Below, in pieces: positions 11,901-23,773 of a stretch of 64,000 nucleotides of DNA. Source of the DNA: Entophlyctis helioformis (lineage: Eukaryota > Chytridiomycota > Chytridiomycetes > Chytridiales > Chytriomycetaceae). The translations under genes were made by a program, and so were the position numbers. Within the stretch, counting starts at the first letter, position 1; each line of letters starts with the position of its first letter. The stretch lies in the NCBI GenBank assembly GCA_025526915.1, contig JAHLKH010000011.1, positions 62,001 through 126,000 of the forward strand, written 5' to 3'. The notes beneath the pieces were generated by a model. It did no database searches, was not told the origin of the DNA, and was given only the letters and a program-made list of their open reading frames with translations.

Positions 11901-14900
11901 CGACGCCGAGTGTCCAGAAGATTTGGCTCACGCAGATAACGACTTGTCCGGGCCATTCCAGCACCCATTTCTCGCGCGGCTTTTGTGGGTATGCGCCGTA
12001 TGCATCGCTGACGATTGATCGCACGCTCTTGAGCATCATGCTCTCCACCTGTCGGTCCAGCCAGCCACCTTGTCAGCACATGGACATGAGGGAATAAGCA
12101 GCATACACAGACGCAGACACTCACACCACACAGCCACTTTTCGACAGAGCCCTTGGCGTCGGCAGTCGACACACGCTCCGACAGCGCAAGCCGCTCCTTC
12201 TCGCCAGAAAAGAGCGACACAATGTCCAGCTTGTCGTCAAACTCGAGCGTTGCCACACCTTCGAAGCATTTCTTGAGATGCGGCTGCACGCGCGTGGGAT
12301 CTTTGGTCTCGGACAGGATCTCGAGCATCTCGTCGTTGGAGAGGAAGAAGAAGCGTGGAAAGTACAGCCGCTTGACCTCCAAGTACGAGTTGAGGCCCTT
12401 GAGAATCTCTTCGAGCATGACGTTGTTCTTCTGCAGCTCCTCGAGCAGGTTGGGGATGTCGGTCACTTTGAGAATGTGGCGGTCGAGGTTGACCGTCTGT
12501 CCATGCCGCACCAGGATCGAGCTGTGCAGTTAGCTGCTGGTCAAAGGAGAGTTTGGGAGCGTGCACTCACGGTCATCATCTTGCGCCATGACATGTCGAC
12601 CATCTTGAACTTTTTGCCTTCTTCAGGCATCTGGTTCATGATATCCTCACTCGAGAAGATGGGTTCCAGATACAGCCACGTCGCCTGCACTTTGAGCCAC
12701 TCGTCCAGAATCTCCTGCGTCGTCAGCAGTTTGCGCTCCCAGTCCTTGATCTGCTGCTCAAACGGCTTGATGTATGGCGATCCACGCATCGACTGTGTCT
12801 TGACAATCTGGTCGTCAAGGAGCTGCTGGGCGTCGTCTACAGAAGCCAGAATGTAGGTGCCGGTCTCGCGGTACGCAATGAGCATAAACTCGAGCGGCTC
12901 CCACTCCTGGAACATCTTGCTCATGTTCTTTTCGAGCGTGTACTCCTTGGCCGCGCCATCTGCATGTCATGTGATGCTTTCAGCCAGCATTCAGCGCCAC
13001 AAGGAATGAGGCCACTGCCGTCACTCACCGCTGACTTCCTGGAACTGCGCCAAGAACTGCTCCAGGTTCATCTTGAGCATTTTGCGCAGACTCGCCGTGC
13101 CATCCGGCCGGATCTCGAACCCAGCCACGGTGCTCATCTTGGCCCAGTGCCGGTCCCGCATTCCCGGATTGCACAGCACGTGGATCAGCGGGATGTTGGT
13201 CATGAACTCGTCAATCTTCTCCTTGACCGCCTTGGCAATGTTTTGTGGGGCTGGTGCCTGAACCAGCGTGCCCAGCACGCGATACATGTCGCGCTTGAGC
13301 GAATCCACCTCCTGCTCGATCTGCTCAGCGTCCAGCTCGAGCAGGTTGCCGTCCATCCACTTCTTGTAGCTCTTTTGGAAGTTGACGGCGGTCGTGTACA
13401 GAGACTGGAACGGCTCAAGCGTGGCCATGATCTGCTTCCGTTGCGGGTACGTCGTGATGGGCCATCCAAACAGCTGCTCTTCCTTGTTGAAACCGCCCAC
13501 GGTCTCGGCGGCCGTCTGCAGCTGCTTGGCAAGCGCTTGCACCTTTTTGACATAGAACGGCATCTCGTCCAGGTCGCCGACTTCCTTGAGCTCCTCGACT
13601 TGCACGCGGATCTCTTCGAGCTCCTGCTCAAACTTGACACGGCGCTCGCGAAGACTCTCTTCGGACTTTTCTCGCGCAACGCCAATGATGTGGTTGTGCT
13701 GCTCGAGGATCGGGATGATGCGTGCTGGCCACGTGAACGTGCGGCAGTTGAGCCGGATGTGCTCGTCGGAGAGGAGCGAGAAGTTGAAGATGTACATGAG
13801 GCGGCGGCGGCTTTCCTCGAGCTCGCGGAGAAGCGACGGCAGCTCCTCCTCCAAGGTCTGCTGCATGTACTCCATCTGCTCGGCCATCTCCTTGAAACCC
13901 TCGGGAGTGCGGAGCGCCTTTTCCTCGATCGTCTCGTACCGTGCACAGATGCTGTCCATTTTGCAAGTCAGCTTGATGCCTGATCCATGCCATGCGGCAA
14001 TCGCAGGAGCGATACCCTACCTTAGCTGGTGCTCGACGTTCTGCTCTGTGATTTTGTTGAGGAACTTTGCAGCCAGCGAGTTGGCACGCGCAATGAACAT
14101 GCGGTGCAGATCTTCTGTGATGAGATCGAGCAGGACCAGTTCCACGCGACGCGGATTGTTCATGATCTCATTCACAATGTTCTTGTATGTTTCGATTTGC
14201 TGCAGTCGAGCCATCTGTCAGTCGACAGGACTGCGATAGGCATACATCCATTAAATGGACAACTCACATCGATGTAGTCCTCAAAGGAATGCTCCGTGAC
14301 GAAAAACTCTTCGACCTGGAGATCCAGATCCACCGAGAACAGGTCAATGTACTTGTTGTACCGCGCCAGATAGTCATTGGCGACGGCGAAACACTGCTGT
14401 GCATATTTCTTGAGCGACACCAAGGCTTCGTCGACAATGACCTGCTCGATCCCCACGCGGCACTGCTCCACATCGCCGATCGACATGCGGAACGTGGACT
14501 TGCCATCGGCGCTGCCAAGCCCGGCATGCGCGGGTGCACTGGTCGCACGGCCGTTTGGACCATGCGTGCCCGCCAGCAAAATGGTCCGTATTGGCGGCAC
14601 TTCCATGGCCAAAAGCGCCTCGCCAGCCGGCCCATACACCGCCGACTCGATCTTGGGCACCGAATCAATCGTCGACACAAGGAACCCGAGCCCGTCGACA
14701 ATCGCCTCTTCGATATCGCTGAACGGCGGGTCAAACTCAATCACTCGTGTCTTGGTGACAAACGTCAGCCGCACCGAGAACCGCGGCGGTCGGGGACCAA
14801 ACCGCACACGCAGCGCTCCGTCGACCGTTTGCGGCGCTTCCACCGGATAGTAATCAAACAGACTGCAGTAGTCCCTGACCGAGTTCACCATGAGCGTCTG

Positions 14901-16943
14901 CAGCTGGTTGAGCACGAGCATCTGCGCGCACTTGAAAAACGTCTCGGACGGCCTCGGTGGCAGCGGCTCGCGTCTCCGCTTGCGAATAAACGTCTCGGCA
15001 AAGCTTTTGAGTATCGATGCCAGCCAGCCGTTCCAGATCTTGGTGCGGCATTTCTCTGCCTGGACGAGCATGAGGCTGCGGAATGACGAGATGCGGAACG
15101 CGTCGCGCTGCACGCGCACTTCGTCCGTGTCGACAAAGCGCAGGTGAGAAAGAAGCTCCAGGTCTCGAGGAGGTGACGGAGGACATAGTTACTGACAAAG
15201 AGCAACCGCTCGATCTTGGCCTTGTTTTCGAGAAAGGATTTGCGCCACGGTGACGGGATGATGCGAAAGTCGGATATTGCGGGCTTGAGCTGGGCAGGCT
15301 GGGTAGCGTTCCCAAGCAGGCGGCGGCCTCCTTCCGGATCACGGTGAGCTTGGCTCCTGTTTGGTTGGAAGCAATGCAGGGTGAGTGTGCCATTCAGTGT
15401 TTCAAGCATGGTGCATTTGTGCAAAGCAGGCAGCAGGCATACTCTCGGTCACGTCCGTGCATGTGCGCTGGCTTCTTGAGGATATGCGCACTGGACACCA
15501 ACGCCAACGCATCGCATGATGAGTTATGGCACGCTGCACTCCATCGCCAGATGCGACTCGCGCTCACCTGCAGAGTCCTTGCCGCTCTCACGAAAGTCTT
15601 CCTTGACCTCGTCCAGCAGCTTGTTGACCATTACGGGAAACCCTTCCTTGAGCGGGAACGGAATCGCGTACAGGATGTTGCTGATCCAGTCGTCTTCGAT
15701 GTTGCTAACGGTCACGGCCTTGATGCTAGCGCCAAAATACTCGTAGAAGGCTTCGACAATGGATTCGTCTTCCAGGTCGCCGGCTTCGTCTGCGATCAGC
15801 CGCTGGAGGATACGGTATGTGCGGATGTCGGGCACAAACTCTTTGGGGAGGTTGACGAGCATAATGGACGCAATCTCGTCTGTGTGTGCATGTATGGTCA
15901 TCAGCAAAGTGTTCCGCACGCATACATGACACGCCACTCTCACCCTCGTCGACTGCGGCTCGGTTGTTTTGCTGCTCGCTGGTACACAGAAGACGCTCGA
16001 GTCAGATTGGGGGTAGTGGCTGCCACGCCGGTGACTCGACTTACATCAGAAACTCGATCAGACGATCGCGGAACGCAGGCCGCGGCTGATGAGCATCGTC
16101 TTCATGGCTTGCGCCGCCAGCACCGCCATGCGCATCCGTACATGACGTCGGTTGGGCATCCGTTGGCCGTCGCGGCCCGAAACAGCAGCCTCGGCCGCAA
16201 TCGATGCTGTTGGATTATAGTTTCGAGCATGTTCCAGTCGCATCCACTGCTCGTGGACAATGTGCGAGTGCTGCGTGTACCGTTTCGAGGGCGGTGGCCG
16301 CACGCGGATCTTGCTGAGGAGCGCTGGCGGGATCTCTGTCTCGTTTTCACGAGCGTCTTTGGACGCCTTGATAAGGTCTTGGTAAGGCCGGCGTTGTTGC
16401 AATGTTCAAACGACGTTGTGAGTCTATCCAGCCAATGCACAGGGGCTGGCATGCATCTCATGGTTGGTATGGCGAGAGACGTACCTCGAAGCGTCACAGT
16501 CTTTTTGCGGAGCAGTACTGTTGGTTTTCGGGCGACTCGTTGTCGTTGCCATGGCCAGCACCGATGGTGGGAAGGCCAGCGTCGGCATTTGCGTGATCCT
16601 GTCCATGTCCGTGGCCATGCGGGTAGGCATGATGGCTTTCTTCGGGCTCGGCGGACTTGGCAGAGGAGGCCGTTTCCGGCGACGGAACGCGTGGCACATA
16701 TACAGGCGGCCCGTGCCCCTTGCGAGTCGCCGCGTCGATTGCATTCGCGTGCTGCGAGACGCGCTTCTGGTTGGCGTTGGCGGCCATGGCGGCGGCGGCA
16801 GTAGCGACGGGCTTGCCAATGCTCAGTGTTGAAATGGGCTGCTGGCCGACGGATTGGCGCGGCTCGGTGTCTGGCGGTAGGTGGCCTGCGATGCGAACCC
16901 CTCGAGCAGCGTGTGCTGCAGAAGGTGTCTGCGCCGAAGCCAT
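2963..16943 (-). CDS. Axonemal dynein heavy chain, single-headed inner-arm type (DNAH3/7/12-like)
   Basis: Motor subunit of an inner dynein arm: ATP-driven minus-end microtubule sliding in the axoneme. About 4,260 residues in about 16 exons, mostly joined in frame by GT-AG introns of 50-110 nt. Tail about 1-1390. AAA1 P-loop GPAGTGKT (near 11495, residue about 1570), followed by FNCSDGLDY and WACFDEFNR as in DNAH3/7/12. AAA2 GEPFAGKT (near 10575), AAA3 GPTGTGKS (near 9455), AAA4 GVGGSGRQS (near 8325). A long coiled-coil stalk surrounds the microtubule-binding domain (near 7040), then AAA5, AAA6 and the C-terminal domain. The last intron (donor at 3083, acceptor at 2982) adds a 19-nt exon giving the family-like end LAALLQLDD. 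The N-terminal 150 residues (Ala/His-rich, ATG 16943) and the second exon (about 16436-16045) are less certain. Frame breaks near 15293, 15150, 6112, 6065, 5765 and 5575 each behave as one missing base. Confidence 0.93.
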
Positions 16944-17137
16944 TATTCAACGACAGAGCAAAGTGAGCTTTCCAGAAAACGGAGATCACTATTAATTCAC
17001 ATCATGCGTGGGAATCGGTGAATGTAGAGTGGTCGGATGGAGATGCAAGCGCCAGAGCGTAAGGGGTGTGTACAGGGAGTGGCGATGGCCACAATGGGTC
17101 GATGAGGTATGCAGACGTGGATCTGGCAGTTGGGCGA

Positions 17138-18693
17138 TCAGGACGAGCCAAACGCTTGCCGCAGTGCATTCTTTTGCGCCTCGTTGACAATGGTTGGCAA
17201 AGAGACGTTGACGGTGACAAAGAGATCGCCCTTCTTGCCGGGCAGCTTGCTGATGGGCATGCCTTCGCCAGACAGGACGATTTCCGAGCCGGGCTGAGCC
17301 GGGCGGTTGTTGGCACCGCCCGTGACCTCTAGGGTCCGGCCGTCAAGCTGCTTGAGGGTGCGTCTGAATCCGGTCATTGCCTCGAGCAGCGACACTTGGA
17401 CAGACGCGCGCAGATTGTCGCCATCGCGCTTGAACACAGCGTGCGGCTTTTCCTCAATGACAAACTCGAGATCTTGCGGGCCTCTGCCGGGGACCTCGTC
17501 GCCCTCGCCGGCGAACTTGATCTTCGTGCCGGCCTTCCATCCCGCCTTGATGTTGATTGTCAGAATCTTCTCCGTCGGCACTGCGCGGCCGGTCGATCCG
17601 TCAATGAGCTTGCGGCCAATCTTGAGGCGCTTCTCGGTGCCAGTGTACAGATCTTCGAGCGAGACGGGCAGTTGGCGCTGGATCGCAGCCGCCGGGCCGC
17701 CGCCACTCCGCGGACTTCTCATGCCAGAGCCGTTAAAGAAGCCGCCGGCGCCGCCCATGCGCGGATCGTCGTCCACGTCCATATCCATACCCATGCCGCC
17801 CATGCCCATGCCGGCAAAAGGACTGGACCCGCCAAAGAACTGTTGAAGATGTCGTCTGCGTTGGACGGGGTGAACGGGCGGAAACCGCCGCCGCCAGGAC
17901 CGCCGGACGTGAAGCTGAACGATGCACCGCCGGGGAAGCCACCGGCGCCGCCAAAGCCGCCGGGGAATCCGCCAGGGAATCCACCGGGAGCGCCGCCGCC
18001 GCCGCCGCCGGCCGTGCCCTTGAGGCCAGCCTCGCCAAACTGATCGTAGACTGCGCGCTTGTTCTTGTCGCTGAGGACCTCGTACGCCTCTGAGAACGCG
18101 ACGGAACCAGATGGAATGTTTGCGACGATGCGTCAGAAAGCATCGCAACATGGTCAGTCACAGCTGTGAGCGAGGGCGGCAGGTGGTGGTGGTGGTGCAG
18201 GCTGCATCGGCGGTTGGCAGGCGACGCATACAGCGGCCGTCTGATGCAGCAGCATGCAAGAGCGAGGCCAAGACTCACCGGACACCAGCTTGAACTTCTT
18301 GTCAGCGAGCTCCTTGTTGTCTGGGTTTCGATCGGGATGCCAGCGCAGCGCCTGCTTGCGGTACGCCTTCTTGATGGCATCGTCGTCTGCGTCCTTTGCA
18401 ACGCCTGCGGGAGAGCCAGCCGGCGAGCCAGGCGCCAGTTGCAGCCAGGCAAGGTGCGTCCAGTTGCGCCAACGAAGGCCGGAATGGTCGATACGTGACG
18501 ATGACAAGCCGCGTCGCAAGGAGCCGTATGGAGCCGCCACAGAGCAGAGGGAGAGCGAGATGCTGGTGCGTCAGTGCCGAGCTTGAGGGCCACCGGGACA
18601 CGCAGGGGGATGCAGGCAGGCAGGCAGGCAGGCTGGCAGGCAGTCGGACAAGAGCGACTCACCAAGAATCTGATAGTAGTCGTCTTTGGGCAT
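17138..18693 (-). CDS. Class B J-domain Hsp70 co-chaperone (Sis1/DNAJB1-like)
   Basis: Stimulates Hsp70 ATPase and delivers unfolded clients in the cytosol and nucleus. Three exons (18693-18663, 18404-18279, 18089-17138) total 1,109 nt; restoring one missing base near 17846 makes 369 residues plus a stop. J domain residues 1-70 with the catalytic HPD motif in [10 protein letters not shown]. Then a Gly/Phe-rich linker (repeats of GGFPGGF), a Gly/Met segment, and two C-terminal peptide-binding beta domains ([32 protein letters not shown]) ending in a dimerisation-like tail. The intact HPD and G/F linker fit Sis1/DNAJB1 better than the radial-spoke paralogue DNAJB13, although its neighbours are flagellar. 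It diverges from the LRR gene across a 137-bp promoter. Confidence 0.93.
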
Positions 18694-18830
18694 GATGCTT
18701 TTGCAGTTGTTCGCAGAGTTGCGTTATGTGACGGCTCGGTTTTGTTAACCTAAACGGCAAGAAGGTCCTCGAGGCTTCGCGACAAACAGACGGCCAGCCA
18801 GACGGTCGGACGAGCACCGCGACGAGCAGC
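18694..18830. promoter_or_regulatory. Divergent promoter between DNAJB-like and LRR coiled-coil genes
   Basis: Only 137 bp separate the two start codons, so both 5' UTRs and core promoters must sit here or overlap. It contains a TTTTGTTAACC AT-rich patch near 18741-18751. No TATA box or unambiguous heat-shock element was seen. Confidence 0.5.
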
Positions 18831-21800
18831 ATGGCGGCCGCGAGAGCAGGAGCGAGCGTCTCGCTGGTGGACGAGGCCATCGGGTCGCTGCAGGACCTGC
18901 CGCGCTTCCTGAACGCCCGCGCAGCCACGGCCCTCGCCTGCATATCCGTGCTCAACCTGCACTCGAACCAGATACGCTCGCTGCTGCCCACGACACATGC
19001 TGCACTGGCAACAGCGGCAACAGCAGCCACAGCGGCAGGCGGTGCAGGTGCAGACACAAGACCCTCGCATCTGGCACGGCCTGCTGCTGTGTCGGTGCTG
19101 AGTCTGTTGTCCAGCCTGACCGTGCTGGACCTGTCGAGCAACCTGGCAAGTCGTTTCTATTGTGTCTGTCCGCCCAGTGTCTGTTGCTGACAACCACCGA
19201 TGCAGATCCAGTCCATGCTTGGCATCGACGCTGTGCCCACTCTTGTCGACCTGAACCTGTCCAACAACCTGGTGAGCCGGTGGATGCGTGGGCGATCAGA
19301 TGCCCAGGAGCTGATCTTGCCATGGACAGATCGCCGCGATTGACGGCCTGGCTGGCCTTCGACGACTCCAGCGGCTCAATCTGTCGTTCAACCACATAAG
19401 CTCGCTGGCCGGCTTTGTGGACATGCATGGCGACTTTCACTCGCTGGCCAGTCTGGACATTAAGGGCAACCGCATCAGCGATCCTGCCCAGCTCAAGTTC
19501 CTGGCTGGCTGCACGGTAGGAATGCGATCGACTGGTCTTGATCCTCCATGCCTGGCATTCCACTGACGCGATGGTCTGCGCGCAGAGGCTGGCTGAGCTC
19601 ACGCTGCTGAGCGACCACAAGACATCCAGAGTCAATCCAATGTGCGACCCTGCCCATTTCAACCCATCAGACGTGTTTCACTGGCTGCCGCAGATTCGCA
19701 GTCTGGACGGCCGCGACATGCACGGACGGCCCGTGGTCGGTGAGCAAGAGACTGTATGCGACGAATGTGTGAACTGCGGCTCACAAGGCTCTATACGCAG
19801 ATGACGCGATCGGATTGGATGGCGTGGATATACGCGAGTATGAGATGCTTGCGCAGGGAGAATCCAACCCGAGGCCGCAGTCGCCGCCTCCGCAGCATCC
19901 GCAACCATCTCGACTGCCAACGCGATCGAGCGTTGCACAGCAGCAGCCATCACAGCAGCAGCCATCACAGCAGCAGTCATCACAACAGCAGCCATCACAA
20001 CAACAGCCCATCCAGCAGCTGGCACAGCGACTCGGAAGCATCGAGGCTATGCTTGCTGCCATCCAACGTGCGACAACGCCTGTTCCACCTGCTGCCAACG
20101 ACAGTCAGCGAATAGCAGCCGAATCGAGTGTAGCCGAGGCGTCGAGTGATCGGCTTGCATCTATCGAGGCACAGTTTGCACAGCTGCTTCAGACACTCAA
20201 CAGCAAGATACCCACGCGCGAGTCTCTGCAGGCATCTGCTCGTGATACCCCCACTATGCAGCAGCAACCGCAGCAGCCAGCCAGCCAGCCAGCGCCAGAT
20301 GAATCCCGCCTTGCACATATAGAGACGCAGCTTACGCAGCTAATTGGGTTCATGACGTCTGCATCTGGCGAGAAAGTCCAGCCACAGCCGCAGTCACAGC
20401 CACAGCCGCAACCACAGCCACAACCAGCCTCAATCCAGCAACGACAGCCATCACCACAAGCACCAATCGAAGACGAGATTGCCAAGGTTTGCTGCAGATT
20501 GCTGGCCATCTCGGCAACGTTTCCGGAACTGACAAGCTTCCGAGAAGGAACAACGACGCCAGCACCTACTGATGCGCAGACGCATGACGCAGGCACGTGG
20601 CGCCATTCTGCCAGCATGCAATGTCTGTTCATGTAGACTAACAACGGGGCACGCGTAGGCTGAACCGGATGTCGGACAGAGTCGCGACGACGAGGATATG
20701 TTGACGATACCAGCACGCGTTCCGACGGTCTCGGCATCCGAGCCCAAGAAGATGTCGCTTGTGTGGATCCAGGAACAGCCGCAGCGGGACGGGCTGGTGG
20801 GCGATACCGTTGACACGGCCAACAGCCAGAGCCATCGACTGCAGCGGCCAGTGTCTCGGCAGCAGCCTGCCAGAACACGGATCGACGTCCCAGGGTGCGT
20901 GACAGCACCTTGCTTGTGTGCCGCGGATGGCTCATGGTTGGGGCTGATGCCTGTGCATGAGCAGACCGTCGCAGCAAGGGCAGCAGAGCGGAGGGGCGGG
21001 AGCCAAGAAAAGCCAGAACGCGGACCGAGCCCTTGCGGCCAACGCGAGACTCATTGCGGCACTGGAGCAGGAGGAGCAACGGCTGCGCGATAACGAGATG
21101 CAGTACGCCAACAAGATCCGTGCGCTTGTTGATGAGCTGCGCAGTGAGCGTGAGAAAGCCAGGCTGGTTGAGCCGATGAGCGAGCAGCTCAAAGCACTGG
21201 TGGGTGCTGCGAAGATGCAATGGGCGATGGTACAAGTGGCTGACGCGTCACGGCGGTTCCATCCCAGAGAGCGCATGTGGAGAAACAGGCTGCCGAAGTT
21301 GCCCGACTCAATGATGTGGCCAAGAGCACGCGGGCTGAGCTTGACGGACTGACTGTTGAGCACGCGGCTGTCAAGACGCGGCTCGACGACACGGCTGTAA
21401 GCGGTGCATGCGAGGTGCGCCACTGGGAGACCCTTGCCTGACAGCGCATGATGCGACAGACGATGCTGCAACAGCGGTCTGAAGAGGCGGCCATGTACAA
21501 AGGAGCGCGTGACGTTTTACAGCGAGAGCTGGATAACCGGTCGGTGCATCTCGACACGACGCAAAAGCAGACACGCGACATGGAGGTGAGGCTTGGCGGT
21601 CTTGTAGGTGTGTTGGTGGATGGCCAGTCGGCTGACATGTGTGCATGTACAGCTGCAAGTCAAAGCAGTCGAAGCGCAGTTGGGCGAGATGGAAACAGAG
21701 CATCGGCGAGTGACGCTCAAGTTTGTCAAGGAGCGCGAGCAGCACAAGATCAAGCTTGCTGAAGTGAGAGAGAAGCGTCTGGTTGCAGACTGGCTGAAGC

Positions 21801-23639
21801 GAACTGACACGGCGCAATGTGTGCAGAGCAAGAGAGAGACTGAGATGCTTCAGTCGTCACTGGCGCAGATGAAGAGCGAGGTGGACCATTTGCGCGAAAT
21901 GCTTGCCACTCGCGATGCAGATTTCCAACGGCACCTGGACTCTGTTCACAAGTGAGTGGTTTGTGGGCAGGATACGCGGTAGCGTGGTGGAACGGATGGC
22001 TGACGCGTGAGCAGTTCGCACAAGGCCGAGTTGAATGCTTCGATTGCTGAAGCGACCAAAGGACTTGCCATTGCACACCAAAGCGAGCTTGCACGCGCGA
22101 GTGACGCATTGATGCAAGCGCGGTCAGCGTACCATGCACTCGAGGACGAGTTTCGCAACGCCATGAAAAGTGAGCTGCGCAACCAACGCGTTGTTGAGTG
22201 GCATCGTCGCTAATCCAACTGCGGCACAGACGAACAGCACCGGTACACCGAACTCTACCGATCCCACCAGCAGATATCTGACAAGCAGGCGCACGCCGAG
22301 CAATCCCTGCGGTCGGCAGCCTTGCGAGAGGCGGAGCTGACGACGCTGATTCGTGACCTGTCGCGCGTCATCAAGGAGCAAAAGGCCAAGATCGCGTCAG
22401 TGTCGGGACGCAACCAGGAGGCCATGTCTGCACTGCAGGACCAGGTTTCTGACTTGCAGACGCGGCTCGGCCGTGCACAGGCCGCCAAGACCGAGCTCGT
22501 TAGTGCACAGAGTGTTATCGCCGAGTTGCGCAATGAGCTGGCGGCCAAGAGTGCTGCACTCGACCATGCGCACGAGCAGATGCGTGGACGCGCTGATGAC
22601 GAGGCTGTCAAGGTGGAGCCGACTCCCAGCGAGAATGTCTCCGGCTATCACTGACTTGTGGATGGTGCAGGTCAAGGAGCTGGCCAGACGACTGGAAGAC
22701 GCGGTGAAGGGGCAGGAGGCGGCCGAGACAGACTCGAAACGCCTGCGGGACCAGGCCGCTCAGCTTGATCAGGCCGTGCGTGTCAAGACCAAGATGCTGG
22801 ACGACCAGAACGAGACCATCCGAGTGCTCAAGCAGAACCTGGACAACAAGGTCAGTGGAGGGCAGTTGGCTCTTGTGTGTTTGTATGCGTGTGTGCAGGG
22901 GTGGATGACTGAAACGGACAGGCGTTTGACAGACACGAGAGCACCAGAGTCTGGTCAAGGAACTCGACGAGTGTCAGCAGGAGCTCGATGAACTGCGCCA
23001 CCTTGACACACACACGGTCAATGACCTGCGCGACGAGGTGCGTGTCTCGCATACATCCATCAACCGACACAGGCACACATTGACACTCACACGCACCTCC
23101 CCATGCAGGTGAATGCCCTGCAGTCTGCAGTAGACAGGTACAAGACGCTCGCACAAGACTACCGGCGCGACCGTGACGAGATGGGAAAGGAGCTCCAAGA
23201 AACACGGCAGCGGCTCGCGGACCGCAACGAGAGCATCGCCAAGATCGAGCAAGAGGTTGCGCGTGTTCATGAGCATGTGCGCGCCAAAGACGAGCGTGCG
23301 CGTGCCGAGAAAGAGGCCGAGATCCGCGACCTCAAGTTGTCGTTCGAGGTGGGCATCTCGGCGTGTTGGGCTGTTGGCGTGTTGGCCTGTTGGCGTTTGT
23401 CGAGCACTCACATGGCGAATGGCGGACAAGGCGGACAAGGCCAAACTCGAGTTTATGAGCGCGAGCGATTCGCCATGGTGGAGACGATGGCGCGGTTGCG
23501 GCGCGAGGCGGAGACGGCGCGCAAGGAGCTGGACAGACGGGACATGGAGGTGCGGACACTGCTGGAGCAGCTCGATCTCCAGAAACGACAGACGGGCGAG
23601 AAGCTGGCACGGCTCAAGGCTGCATTGGTTGATGTGTGA
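18831..23639 (+). CDS. LRR + coiled-coil centriole/basal-body protein, LRRCC1/VFL1-like
   Basis: Likely a basal-body or centrosome structural protein. Starting at the ATG at 18831, the N-terminus has leucine-rich repeats (ISVLNLHSNQI, LTVLDLSSNL, LVDLNLSNNL, LQRLNLSFNHI, LASLDIKGNRI) and an LRR-cap-like end (VNPMCDP, then WLPQIRSLDGRD). Next come a Gln-rich linker (about 19920-20480, with SQQQP repeats) and, from about 20957, several hundred residues of heptad-rich coiled coil split over many short exons to the stop at 23637-23639. LRR cap plus long coiled coil is the layout of LRRCC1/CLERC (VFL1 in Chlamydomonas), which positions centrioles; other LRR-coiled-coil ciliary proteins remain possible. 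The first intron (19146-19205) uses a GC-AG boundary. Neighbouring dynein supports a flagellar role. Confidence 0.65.
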
Positions 23640-23773
23640 GCGAGTCTTCCCAATGCAATCGTGTGCTTTTGGATGCGTTACAATACGCCGGGTTCATTCC
23701 GTTTAACGACTACAACGAAGCCAGTCCAGCGACCCCCAAAACACCACACAGAAAGAGACAGAAACAGACGAGA

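Noticed and set aside
17138..18693. DNAJB13/radial-spoke identity for the J protein
   Set aside because: It keeps the HPD motif and a long Gly/Phe linker typical of Sis1/DNAJB1, which DNAJB13 lacks.
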